From positions 1-27,704 of the forward strand of contig JAHWIC010000019.1 of assembly GCA_019322805.1 (NCBI GenBank): a stretch of 27,704 nucleotides of DNA. Direction: 5' to 3'. Below, in pieces: positions 20,118 through 27,692 of the stretch (its first letter is position 1; each line of letters begins with the position of its first letter). The notes below the pieces were generated by a model. It saw only the letters and a list, made by a program, of their open reading frames with translations, searched no databases and was not told the DNA's origin. The translations under genes were made by a program, and so were the position numbers. Source of the stretch: Candidatus Woesearchaeota archaeon. GTDB taxonomy: Archaea; Nanobdellota; Nanobdellia; Woesearchaeales; JAHWIC01.

Positions 20118-21323
20118 TCAAACCACAGAATAATAATCCTCCAGCACAATCTTATCAATATTCTCTAAATCCCTTACAACATATAATTTGCCATTTCCTA
20201 TTTCAGTTATCTTTTCTGCCAGGGCTTTTCCTTTTGCATCTAGCTTTATTCCAATCAGAGAAATAGTGATTCCAGCATTTCTTGCTTCAGCAATTGCTTT
20301 TATTGTCAGATTCTCAGGATCATCTCCTACAGTTGGCATTGCGTCTGTTATCAGGATGAGGTGCTTTGTTATTTTCTCGTCGGGAAACAATTCAATTGCT
20401 TTCTCTATTGTTTTAACGATATTTGTTTCTCTTGAAGCTCTTATCTTTGTTATCTCCTTTAGCAACATTCCAAAATCATCTGTTGGTTCGATAAAAGCCC
20501 TAACCTCAGAGCCAAATACAATTAATCCTACCTTATCTTTTTCATTGATTGCTTTAAATGCCAAGGCAACACCTGCTTTCTTGCAGACGTCAATCTTTGC
20601 ACCTTTCATTGAGCCTGATGCGTCCAGCGCATAGATTATTGAGATGCTGCCTTTTCTTTCCCTCTCAAATGTCCTTAGGTCTTCTTTGATCAGCCCTTTA
20701 TGAGATCTTCTTACTGCCAGCTTAACAGAATCCCTTATTGCCAAATCCTTATACCTGTCACCTTTCTTGTACACCTTGACATCCATCTTGTCTCCGTAAT
20801 GAGCTGCTTTTTTATGGACCTTCTCCCCTAGAATCCCTTTTGGCATCAGGCTGCTAAGCTCTTCTGTATAAAGAATCAAAGAAGCTAACTCCACACCTTT
20901 ATCCAGGATATTTCCTCTGCTGTCAATTAATTTGTCGTCTTTTAATTTATCAATGTTTTCCTCAATGTTTTTCCTTATCTCTTTCTGGAACTCAGGGATC
21001 TTTATGTTTTTTTCAATATAACCTGGCTCATAATTAGCCAACAACCTCAGGATTGTTTCGCCGTAGATGTTCTTAGCCATCGAGAAGTTTTTAACAAGCT
21101 GTTCCATCATCATGTCAGGAGTAAAGACGCTCAAGCCTTGGTTTATTGCCTCGCGAATTAATTTTCCGTCTTTGACAGTTTTCTTGTCATTCTCCAGAAC
21201 AGAGTGCATCAGCTTGTCGCCAACCTTGCCTTTAGAAAGTTTCCCAGAAAGTTCAGTAATATCAGTTAGTTTTTCTACCTTGGTTTGCCGGCTGTCAAAG
21301 GCAACCACTCTTTTTGGCTGCAT
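20118..21323 (-). CDS. VWA-domain protein (ChlD-like partner of AAA ATPase), 401 aa
   Basis: The C-terminal half is a von Willebrand factor A domain with a complete MIDAS: YALDASGSMKG (DxSGS at about 234-238), the Thr in SRETNIVKTIE and ITDAMPTVGDD. The N-terminal half is helical and charged, of unknown fold. It is encoded directly after the AAA+ ATPase with overlapping ends, the classic MoxR-VWA or ChlI-ChlD arrangement in which the ATPase remodels a metal-bound target through the VWA protein. The ATG at 21323 is used; it overlaps the ATPase end by 29 nt. A GTG at 21308 would reduce this. The upstream TTG at 21404 is unlikely. Confidence 0.82.
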   Translation of the reverse strand: MQPKRVVAFDSRQTKVEKLTDITELSGKLSKGKVGDKLMHSVLENDKKTVKDGKLIREAINQGLSVFTPDMMMEQLVKNFSMAKNIYGETILRLLANYEPGYIEKNIKIPEFQKEIRKNIEENIDKLKDDKLIDSRGNILDKGVELASLILYTEELSSLMPKGILGEKVHKKAAHYGDKMDVKVYKKGDRYKDLAIRDSVKLAVRRSHKGLIKEDLRTFERERKGSISIIYALDASGSMKGAKIDVCKKAGVALAFKAINEKDKVGLIVFGSEVRAFIEPTDDFGMLLKEITKIRASRETNIVKTIEKAIELFPDEKITKHLILITDAMPTVGDDPENLTIKAIAEARNAGITISLIGIKLDAKGKALAEKITEIGNGKLYVVRDLENIDKIVLEDYYSVV

Positions 21324-22314
21324 CGCTGTTTGAGAAATCCTTGAATTTCTCTGCGATATACTCGCTTGGAGACTGGAGGTATTTTGCAGACGGCTTAAGC
21401 TCAATCCTGTGGCTTAAGACAGAGATAACTGACTCAGTAATATCCTCGAAATCAACTTTAGTTTTTCCTTTTAGCTTAGCATTTGCCTGCGCTCTTTCAT
21501 ACAAGCCAATTGATGCCCTTACACTCGGCTTTCTGCTTAGGTTTTTATCCTCTCTAATCAACCTTACAAAGTAAACCGCTAAACCTAACAGCTTGTCTGG
21601 AAAATCAATAATGCTCTTTCCTTTTTGTTTTACAATCTCTGTCTCAATCTCAGTTGTTTCCGGATAAGTCATGTATAGAACATCAAACCTGTCTATGAAA
21701 ACATCTGAGATTCTTTCTGTGGAAGTATCCTCTGGATTCATTGTTGCTATCAGGATAAAATTAGCAGGGATATCAACATCATAACTGCTTATAGTTGCTT
21801 TTCCTTCCTGCAAAACCTGCAATAAGGCATTCTGCAGTTTTTCAGGACATCTGTTAACCTCATCAAAGAACAAAATTCCGTTATTCGCTTTGAATATTTT
21901 TCCCGGTGTAAAAGCTTCAATGCTTAAAGGACCGAATTTCAGAGCTTTAACAGGATCTATATCTCCAAGCAAGTCCTCTACAGTTAAGTCAGGGCTTCCT
22001 TGTATTCGAATGAATCTTTCTACTCCCTTAACCTTTTTTGTTTTAAGCTGTTTACTTGCTTTGCAAGAAGGGCAAACTGGGTTTTTAGGATCACAATGGA
22101 ACTCGCAGCCGTCAACTACATCAACTTCTGGCAGCAACTCAGCAATGTTTTTAGCTAGGGTTGTTTTTCCAATCCCAGGCGCACCGACAATAATAACATG
22201 CCTTCCAACTAACAGAGCTGACTTTAGACCTAGCTTTATCTTATCCTGGCCGAGAATATCTGTAAATGGGTCTTTTTCCTTTAGGAAAATATTTTCCAAT
22301 TGTTTTGAAATCAT
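21295..22314 (-). CDS. AAA+ ATPase of MoxR/ChlI (magnesium chelatase I-like) family, 339 aa
   Basis: Walker A is GAPGIGKT (44-51), Walker B ILFFDEVN (147-154), and sensor 1 is ATMNPED (Asn193), with the DRFD block after it. A four-cysteine insert, GCEFHCDPKNPVCPSC (Cys70, 74, 81, 84), resembles the CDPxxP...C region of archaeal ChlI/BchI-type chelatase subunits and should bind zinc. It works with the VWA protein encoded downstream. The large CobN/ChlH subunit is absent from the window, so true chelation is unproven and a chaperone role is as likely. A TATA box at 22337-22346 gives a leaderless start at 22314. Confidence 0.88.
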   Translation of the reverse strand: MISKQLENIFLKEKDPFTDILGQDKIKLGLKSALLVGRHVIIVGAPGIGKTTLAKNIAELLPEVDVVDGCEFHCDPKNPVCPSCKASKQLKTKKVKGVERFIRIQGSPDLTVEDLLGDIDPVKALKFGPLSIEAFTPGKIFKANNGILFFDEVNRCPEKLQNALLQVLQEGKATISSYDVDIPANFILIATMNPEDTSTERISDVFIDRFDVLYMTYPETTEIETEIVKQKGKSIIDFPDKLLGLAVYFVRLIREDKNLSRKPSVRASIGLYERAQANAKLKGKTKVDFEDITESVISVLSHRIELKPSAKYLQSPSEYIAEKFKDFSNSDAAKKSGCL

Positions 22315-22336
22315 TCCAAAGATAGAAGATAGAATT

Positions 22337-22346
22337 ACTTATAAAT
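22337..22346 (-). promoter_or_regulatory. TATA box of the ATPase-VWA operon
   Basis: The minus strand reads CATTTATAAG, about 27 nt from the ATG at 22314. It overlaps the stop codon of the preceding gene (22339-22341), so this operon starts inside the end of its neighbour. Confidence 0.55.
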
Positions 22347-23538
22347 GTTTGGTATAAATAAAACTCTGCCTAAACCCAGTTCTTACAACCATACCTAAAT
22401 AGTTCACAGCATCTACTGCATCACTTCCACTTGCCATCACAGTTACAACCGAACCAGGCTTTATATCAAGCTTTACAACATCTGGAACATTATTGCCATC
22501 AACTGGGTCTCTGCCATTAACTTTAACTCTTACTTCTGACTTATGCTGGCTAACAGCATCTCTAAACGCCTTAGCAGCAACTTCGTCTACTCCCCCCTCC
22601 TTTGTAACCCGGATATCAGCGCAAACATATCCATCCTGCTTGTACTTTGTAGGATGTACGCAGCGGAATTCAAAATATCTGTTAAACACAGTCCTTAATA
22701 ATTCCATATCAACTACAAAGGCCTCTGCTCTGCTTCTTGCCAGGTCTCTCCTAGCTTGATATACTGACTCTACCTTTTCCTCTCTTACAGCATCACTGTC
22801 TCCCAGCTGAGCTCTAACGTACTCCTCCATGAACTCGTCCATAGTGCTAAATGCATGCTGTAAATATGGAACGTTTGGCTGTCCATTGCTTATTGCGTAT
22901 CTTATGTCTCCTACTACTTTTATTATAACCTCTCTGAACTCTTCAAAGCCTTTGCCTGAAAGCAGAGCATCTTCATTTATATTTTCTACATGCTTTATTA
23001 TGTCCCATGTACATAAATGCTTCATTATCTCCCTAAAAGCTTTCTCAGTATCCTTTCCGTACCTTCCTGCTTCGTATCTGCCTATTTGTCTCCAAAGCTT
23101 GTTTGTTTCTGAAACAACTTCTCCTAAAAGATCTAAAGCAGCTTGTCCTTGTTCAGCTGAAGCATCATAGTTTTTTTCTAAATGACTGCCATAAAGAAGA
23201 TGTTCTGGGTCAAAAACTCTGGCAATAGTACCCAGAATTATCTCAGCCTTTACTGGACTCTTTTCTTTATCTGGTCTAAATGTTTCTTGTGTATCAAATG
23301 GAAGTCGTCTCCTTAGGACTAATTCTGGATGTTTTTCCGGATGAAAAGCCCAATGCAGCTTAGCTGCATATGTTCCAAGCATTTCCCTGTCAACATCATG
23401 GATAAGGTGGGTAAGTCCACCCTCTGATTCTCTCGTAGTTTCTCTTGCTTTTTTTATGGCATCTTGAATAGCTTCATCACTAATATCATCTAGGCTTACT
23501 ATGCTGTTTCCAACAAATGCTCTGTTTACATATATCAT
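22339..23538 (-). CDS. Unnamed protein with C-terminal HPr-like domain, 399 aa
   Basis: Residues 1-285 are largely helical and unrecognised, with LHWAFHPEKHPELVL and many His/Arg residues. Residues about 291-386 match the HPr fold: CVHPTKYKQDGYVCADI (His295 at the phospho-His strand), AAKAFRDAVSQHKSEVRVKVNGR, then VPDVVKLDIKPGSVVTVMAS and GSDAVDAVNYLGMVV, which closely follows the HPr pattern MSLGVKKGDEITI.A.G.DA..A...L. Compared with HPr, the GLHARPA loop is altered and longer, and the Ser46 position is not a Ser. No PTS enzyme is present. The role is unknown. A leader with a hairpin precedes the ATG at 23538. Confidence 0.62.
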   Translation of the reverse strand: MIYVNRAFVGNSIVSLDDISDEAIQDAIKKARETTRESEGGLTHLIHDVDREMLGTYAAKLHWAFHPEKHPELVLRRRLPFDTQETFRPDKEKSPVKAEIILGTIARVFDPEHLLYGSHLEKNYDASAEQGQAALDLLGEVVSETNKLWRQIGRYEAGRYGKDTEKAFREIMKHLCTWDIIKHVENINEDALLSGKGFEEFREVIIKVVGDIRYAISNGQPNVPYLQHAFSTMDEFMEEYVRAQLGDSDAVREEKVESVYQARRDLARSRAEAFVVDMELLRTVFNRYFEFRCVHPTKYKQDGYVCADIRVTKEGGVDEVAAKAFRDAVSQHKSEVRVKVNGRDPVDGNNVPDVVKLDIKPGSVVTVMASGSDAVDAVNYLGMVVRTGFRQSFIYTKHL

Positions 23539-23548
23539 TTTCCCAGAA

Positions 23549-23626
23549 GTGCGTCAAGAAAAACCTCGCGCACAGGTCTTTTTTTTGTTAAAAACTAGAA
23601 TATTTTATATAAAGTATATATAAAAT
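23549..23626 (-). promoter_or_regulatory. AT-rich palindromic promoter and 5' leader hairpin
   Basis: The inverted repeat ATTTTATATA/TATATAAAAT (23602-23611 with 23617-23626, 5-bp spacer) contains TATA-like sequence on both strands. It lies far enough upstream to give a leader of about 40-50 nt. That leader holds GTGCG/CGCAC arms (23549-23553 with 23569-23573), ending 10 nt before the ATG. A T-rich run (23580-23586 on the plus strand) lies between them. Confidence 0.45.
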
Positions 23627-23678
23627 CTCTATGTATAAATTTGGAAAAAAAACATCTTTATAAAGCTTTCTTTTTTAC

Positions 23679-24275
23679 TTACAGGGTAGAAATAACTCTA
23701 ACCAGCTTAATAACAACACCGGCAACTATCGGCATTATTATATTATCATCAACATGATGCATTTTAAGCTTTAGCTCAATACCCTCTGCAATCATTGCGC
23801 AGAAAGCAGCAAAGAATGCCTCTGCAGGCCTTACAAAAATAATTGCAGCAAGAAAGCCAGTTATGATTCCTGCTACTGCGCCTTCAGTGAATTTCTTGTC
23901 ATTGAACGGATGCTTTATCCTTCCAAAATGAACGCCAACAAACCTAGAGAACGGGTCAGCTACAGCCAGGATTGCTATTGAGGCAAGGGCAATATCCAGG
24001 GGAAAAAGGAACATTACAACAGCGGCTCCAGCAAGGTAAAAGAAAGCTCCCTTTGCAGGAAATTTCTCTATGTCTTTTTCACGGTCAAATTGCTGGAGAA
24101 ACCAATAGACAACTGGTACCTTATAGCTCCTTGAGATGAAAGATACTGCTAAGGTGGCTATAGTCAATATTAATAATAGCCATTTTGTAAGGAATTCAAA
24201 TTTTATTAACAGAATGATTATAACTCCGCATATAAGGTGGAACAAGCCTCTCCTGAACTCCATTTTGCTGGCCAT
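23679..24275 (-). CDS. SEC59/DGK1/VTE5-type CTP-dependent lipid kinase, 198 aa
   Basis: An integral membrane protein of the dolichol-kinase / diacylglycerol-kinase DGK1 / phytol-kinase group, which phosphorylates a lipid alcohol using CTP. Family blocks: MEFRRGLFHLICG at the N-terminus, KGAFFYLAGAAVVMFLFP, ILAVADPFSRFVGVHFGR with the acidic ADP motif, FNDKKFTEGAVAGI (the K-x-x-E-G site) and VDDNIIMPIVAG at the C-terminus. About six hydrophobic helices are present. It is last in the five-gene operon, one base after the PAP2 stop. Kinase and phosphatase side by side suggest recycling of a polyprenyl or glycerolipid phosphate. Confidence 0.87.
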   Translation of the reverse strand: MASKMEFRRGLFHLICGVIIILLIKFEFLTKWLLLILTIATLAVSFISRSYKVPVVYWFLQQFDREKDIEKFPAKGAFFYLAGAAVVMFLFPLDIALASIAILAVADPFSRFVGVHFGRIKHPFNDKKFTEGAVAGIITGFLAAIIFVRPAEAFFAAFCAMIAEGIELKLKMHHVDDNIIMPIVAGVVIKLVRVISTL

Positions 24276-24276
24276 T

Positions 24277-24855
24277 TTATCTCCTGAATAGTTTTATTTT
24301 CCTAAAGATCCTAAGCTCCTTTTCCATATAAATAAAGAAGTGGGCAGTTGCAAAGCCCAACAATGCACCGGCAACAACATCGCTCAGGAAATGCACACTT
24401 AAATAGATCCTGCTGAAGGCGACTACTGCTGCAAAAGCAATCCAGAACCATTTAAACTTGGGAAATTCCAGGTCAAGGATAGGTATTGCTGTGAAGGAGG
24501 CAGTTGCATGCAGGCTCGGGAATGAGTAATTGACTATGCCTGCAAAATACAGGATTATCACATCATAAGGTCTTGCTCGCTCAACCAGGAATTTAAGCAC
24601 TAAGCACAATAAGGTTGAAGCAAAGAAACTTGCCCATAAAACAGGAATCCATTCGCGCTTGCGTTCCTGCCATAGGAACAATGAAGTCATGATTATCAGG
24701 ACAATTACTACAGAGCCAAAATTAGTCACTGCTCCTAAAGCATAGTCCAGGACAGGATTTCTTCTCATGCTTACTAATATTAATTTGTCTACAAAGAAGC
24801 TGATTATAAGGAATATTATCCCTGCGCTGTACAAAACAATGTTTTTTGTTTTCAT
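24277..24855 (-). CDS. PAP2-family lipid phosphatase, 192 aa
   Basis: A membrane phosphatase of the PAP2 superfamily. The three active-site motifs are intact: KFLVERARP (Lys88, Arg95, Pro96), SFPSLHATAS (PSxH with His116) and SRIYLSVHFLSDVVAG (Arg149, His155, Asp159). Six membrane segments fit the fold, with the active site on the outer face. Likely substrates are polyprenyl diphosphate or phosphatidic-acid-like lipids. The start overlaps the upstream Sm_multidrug_ex stop as ATGA, and the lipid-kinase gene follows after one base, so the products are made together. Confidence 0.93.
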   Translation of the reverse strand: MKTKNIVLYSAGIIFLIISFFVDKLILVSMRRNPVLDYALGAVTNFGSVVIVLIIMTSLFLWQERKREWIPVLWASFFASTLLCLVLKFLVERARPYDVIILYFAGIVNYSFPSLHATASFTAIPILDLEFPKFKWFWIAFAAVVAFSRIYLSVHFLSDVVAGALLGFATAHFFIYMEKELRIFRKIKLFRR

Positions 24856-25328
24856 ATTGATTTTATGAAAATACTTAATGCTTCTGCACCTGTTAAGGAT
24901 ACAATTGTTACGGCTATTCCTGCTATTAATACGCCTATTACAGCTGCTATAAAAAATTTCTTATAGCTTAATCCTAACAGGTAAGAGCCTAATGCTCCTG
25001 AGTAAACACCAGAGCCTGGCAATGGGATTCCTATGAATATTGCAACTCCTAATTCACCATACTTTTCAACCATTTTATGGATTTTCTTCTGTGTTTTTTC
25101 AACATATTTTTGATAGACCTTGTCAATTACTTTTATTCTTAGGAATAGATGTATGAATTTGTCCAGGAAGACATATACGATTGGTGCTAATAAGATATTT
25201 ACTATGACGCAGATTAGGAAAACCGTTGTCCAATGCAAATCTGTCCCTAGTATTCCATATGGAATAGACGCTCTTAATTCCAGAAATGGTGCAAGTGTCA
25301 GCAAAACAAGCATTAAAAGATCATTCAT
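24852..25328 (-). CDS. Sm_multidrug_ex (COG2426) membrane protein, 158 aa
   Basis: A small membrane protein with about four helices. The conserved opening APFLELRASIPYGI and the central loop GVAIFIGIPLPGSGVYSGAL identify the COG2426 family, annotated as putative small multidrug export proteins and related in topology to DedA proteins. Between them is a basic amphipathic stretch (KVYQKYVEKTQKKIHK). The export function is not well established. Given its neighbours, a role in moving lipid carriers or phospholipids would fit. ATGA overlaps join it to the nucleotidyltransferase upstream and PAP2 downstream. Confidence 0.88.
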   Translation of the reverse strand: MNDLLMLVLLTLAPFLELRASIPYGILGTDLHWTTVFLICVIVNILLAPIVYVFLDKFIHLFLRIKVIDKVYQKYVEKTQKKIHKMVEKYGELGVAIFIGIPLPGSGVYSGALGSYLLGLSYKKFFIAAVIGVLIAGIAVTIVSLTGAEALSIFIKSI

Positions 25329-26308
25329 CTTATATCGGCTTTAATTGTTTTATTCTTTATCCTTTTATTTGGCCAGATTTTAACACCGGGTTTTATAATT
25401 ACGTTTTCTGCTTTTACTTTATCTCCAATAACTGCGCCTAGTTTAGGTGCTTTTATTTTTTTATTTTTTACAATTGAGATTGCATTATTTTTAGAGATTA
25501 TTTTTCCTTTGAAATATACATCTTCTCCGATTATCGAATCTCTTACTATTGATCCTTTTTCAATGATTGAATCATCCATTATTATCGAATTAATTACGTT
25601 TCCTTTTATTTTGCAGTTTTTTCCTATAGAATTCCCTTTTATCTTAAATAATTTTTTGACCTCAAACAGATTCCATGGATAGCCGACTGGAACCCATTTA
25701 GTTGCCGTTATGCACTTTATTCTTTCTTTTTTTGCTAATAATTTAATCGCATCTGTCAATTCGTATTCTCCTCTTTTTGATTTCTTTATTTTTTCATCAA
25801 ATATCTTTTTATCTAAGACATATAAAGCCGCATTTGCAAGGTTTGAAACTGGCTTTTTTGGTTTTTCAACCAAGTCAGCTACATAATTGTTTTTTACTGC
25901 ATAGACTCCAAATCTTTTTGGGTCTTTTACTTTTTGAGCCAGAACCGAGTATTTATGTTTTAGGCATTTCTTTATATCTTTTCTCGAGTATAAATCATCA
26001 GCCATCAATACAATGAATCTATCCTTTATCTTGTTTTTTGCTGCAGATAAAGCATGGCCTGTTCCCAGCTGCGGCTTTTGTATGACATATGTTATCTTTA
26101 GTTTCCTGTATTTGTTCTTGAATCTCTTTTTAATCAGGTTTGCTTTAAACCCGACTATAAGAATGACTTCTTTAACCAAGCCGTTTAATTGATCTAAATT
26201 GTATTCTAATAATGTTTTATTTCCTATCTTTAGCAAAGGCTTTGGCTTATTTATTGTCAAAGGATAAGTCCTTGTTGATTTGCCTGCTGCCAGAATTACT
26301 GCCTGCAT
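25325..26308 (-). CDS. Sugar-phosphate nucleotidyltransferase with left-handed beta-helix, 327 aa
   Basis: Transfers an NMP group to a sugar 1-phosphate. The N-terminal nucleotidyltransferase domain (about 1-225) starts MQAVILAAGKSTRTYPLT and KPKPLLKIGNKTLLEYN, with LGTGHAL, the metal-binding MADDLY and VEKPKKP. A C-terminal hexapeptide-repeat region (about 226-310; I/V at every sixth position, e.g. IGKNCKIKGNVINS) forms a left-handed beta-helix as in archaeal GlmU-like and mannose-1-phosphate guanylyltransferases. The exact sugar and nucleotide are undecided. It starts one base after the cca stop and overlaps the next gene by ATGA. Confidence 0.9.
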   Translation of the reverse strand: MQAVILAAGKSTRTYPLTINKPKPLLKIGNKTLLEYNLDQLNGLVKEVILIVGFKANLIKKRFKNKYRKLKITYVIQKPQLGTGHALSAAKNKIKDRFIVLMADDLYSRKDIKKCLKHKYSVLAQKVKDPKRFGVYAVKNNYVADLVEKPKKPVSNLANAALYVLDKKIFDEKIKKSKRGEYELTDAIKLLAKKERIKCITATKWVPVGYPWNLFEVKKLFKIKGNSIGKNCKIKGNVINSIIMDDSIIEKGSIVRDSIIGEDVYFKGKIISKNNAISIVKNKKIKAPKLGAVIGDKVKAENVIIKPGVKIWPNKRIKNKTIKADIR

Positions 26309-26309
26309 T

Positions 26310-27557
26310 TTAGAATTTAATTTCCTTAACCTTTTCTTTTATGTATTCCTGCTTTATCAGTTTCTTAATCAGGTCTTCTGGTTTGATGAATTCCCTTTTA
26401 ACCCTTGCATAGACTCTTTTGCCTTTTGTGAATGTATTCTTGTGCTTTGCCTTGAATCTTTTGACGTGGAACTTTTGTTTTGATGCAGGCCCTTCATGGA
26501 TTTTTATTTTTGATAGCGGTTTTTTATCGACGATAAAGAAAATCATTGCATCTAATCCCTTGTTCCACTGCCAGCCTTTTTCCATTATTTTGAAATCATT
26601 TTTTAATAACCGGGCTGTTAGATATTCAAATGCTTTTACTAATTTTGCTCCTGCAATGTCTTCTTTTCTTTTAATTGTTTTAATCTTTAAGATGATTAAT
26701 CTCTTGTTTTTTGCTTTGTTTTTTAGTTCATTTATTGTTATTTCCTTTTCTTTAAAGAGCTCTTTTGAAGGCTTTTTCAGGAATTTTTTGCATGCTGCCC
26801 TGAAATTATCAAATTTCTCCTCGCTTAAAGCAGCAGCTGCATTGCGGTCTTTTTGGACTGGATCTATTAGGATTAATGGTGAATAGGTCTTTGATTTGTT
26901 TAGCTCGTGCATTACATCCTTTCCTTTATAGTATCTCTTTATGTCAATTATAACCTTATCAGGCCATTTTGATGCAGCTCTAGCTAGCTTTAGGAATGAG
27001 CCGTAATGCGTTGTCAGAACCTCGCAGATATAGCCTGAGAAGCCCCTTATATAAGATTCTGCACCATAAGCATTATTTGCTTTGCAGAACTGTTTTGTCA
27101 GCCTTATCTCGTCTCTTAGTGTTTTGTTTGCATTAGCTAAAACCCACTTTGCATGCAATGGGCTTATGTCAGTTATGTTTTTCGCCTGTTTTGCATCTTT
27201 TATATTAAGAATTGGAATTATTTCAAAGGTGAAATTGCCTTTTTTAATCTGGAAGTAATCCCTGCTTCCATGAAGCCTTATAATTCTTGGAAATATGCTC
27301 TTTAGTTTCTTCTCTAGAATACCTGATAATTGCTCAGATTCATCCTTGTATTTAGAGTATTTAAAGCAGACAAAGATATCTGCATCATTTGCTTGTTTAA
27401 GCCAGGTGCCTTTTGCTCCAGAACCGCCCAGGATTGCTTTAGCGTCTTTTAGTTTCCTGTTTAAAGCTGTTAGAACTGCGTATATCTTTCCAGAAACCTC
27501 TGTTTTTAGTTCTTCTGTTGGCTTTATTTCCTCTAAAACCTCTTTTAAAATTTTCAT
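26310..27557 (-). CDS. cca: Archaeal class I CCA-adding enzyme, 415 aa
   Basis: Adds or repairs the 3' CCA end of tRNAs. The class I nucleotidyltransferase motif is GGSGAKGTWLKQANDADIFV, with Gly-Ser (45-46) and the metal-binding Asp58 and Asp60. RIIRLHGSRDYFQIKKGNFTFEIIP carries the third carboxylate, here Glu in FEIIP where archaeal enzymes usually have Asp. Further family blocks are SPLHAKWV, RLTKQFCKANNAYGAESYIRGFSGY (tRNA-binding head) and LILIDPVQKDRNAAAA. The TATA box at 27578-27590 fixes the ATG at 27557, and the longer TTG start at 27641 is rejected. First gene of the lipid operon. Confidence 0.95.
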   Translation of the reverse strand: MKILKEVLEEIKPTEELKTEVSGKIYAVLTALNRKLKDAKAILGGSGAKGTWLKQANDADIFVCFKYSKYKDESEQLSGILEKKLKSIFPRIIRLHGSRDYFQIKKGNFTFEIIPILNIKDAKQAKNITDISPLHAKWVLANANKTLRDEIRLTKQFCKANNAYGAESYIRGFSGYICEVLTTHYGSFLKLARAASKWPDKVIIDIKRYYKGKDVMHELNKSKTYSPLILIDPVQKDRNAAAALSEEKFDNFRAACKKFLKKPSKELFKEKEITINELKNKAKNKRLIILKIKTIKRKEDIAGAKLVKAFEYLTARLLKNDFKIMEKGWQWNKGLDAMIFFIVDKKPLSKIKIHEGPASKQKFHVKRFKAKHKNTFTKGKRVYARVKREFIKPEDLIKKLIKQEYIKEKVKEIKF

Positions 27558-27577
27558 AGCGAGAATAAAAGATATCG

Positions 27578-27590
27578 AGTTTAAAAGGTT
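27578..27590 (-). promoter_or_regulatory. TATA box of the cca-lipid operon
   Basis: The minus strand reads AACCTTTTAAACTC, centred 26-27 nt before the ATG at 27557, with an A-rich BRE-like flank. It would drive all five genes down to 23679. Confidence 0.55.
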
Positions 27591-27648
27591 TATGATTTTG
27601 TTAACAAGTATTATCCTATACCTTCTAGACCACAACAACAATAACGGC

Positions 27649-27692
27649 GGCAGACGGTCAAATCTCGCTACGCTCGATTTGCCCTACCTGCC
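27649..27692. repeat. GC-rich imperfect hairpin at the window edge
   Basis: GGCAG-ac-GG-t-CAAATC (27649-27664) pairs with GATTTG-c-CC-tac-CTGCC (27676-27692) around an 11-nt loop, TCGCTACGCTC. Its base composition is far from that of the surroundings. The sequence beyond 27704 is needed to tell whether this is an RNA gene, a dispersed repeat or part of a larger element. Confidence 0.5.

Noticed and set aside
20188..20634. 148-codon open frame on the plus strand opposite the VWA gene
   Set aside because: It is antisense to a clear VWA domain with an intact MIDAS. Its Ser/Phe/Ile-rich product is typical of a shadow frame.
21324..21404. Longer N-terminus for the VWA protein from a TTG at 21404
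   Set aside because: It would overlap the ATPase gene by 110 nt and adds Ser/Gln-rich sequence with no domain support.
21890..22357. 155-codon plus-strand frame opposite the ATPase gene
   Set aside because: It lies antisense to the Walker motifs and has no promoter, ribosome-binding site or recognisable domain.
26419..26886. 155-codon plus-strand frame opposite cca
   Set aside because: It is antisense to conserved CCA-enzyme sequence, with Phe/Ser/Leu-rich translation and no start signals.
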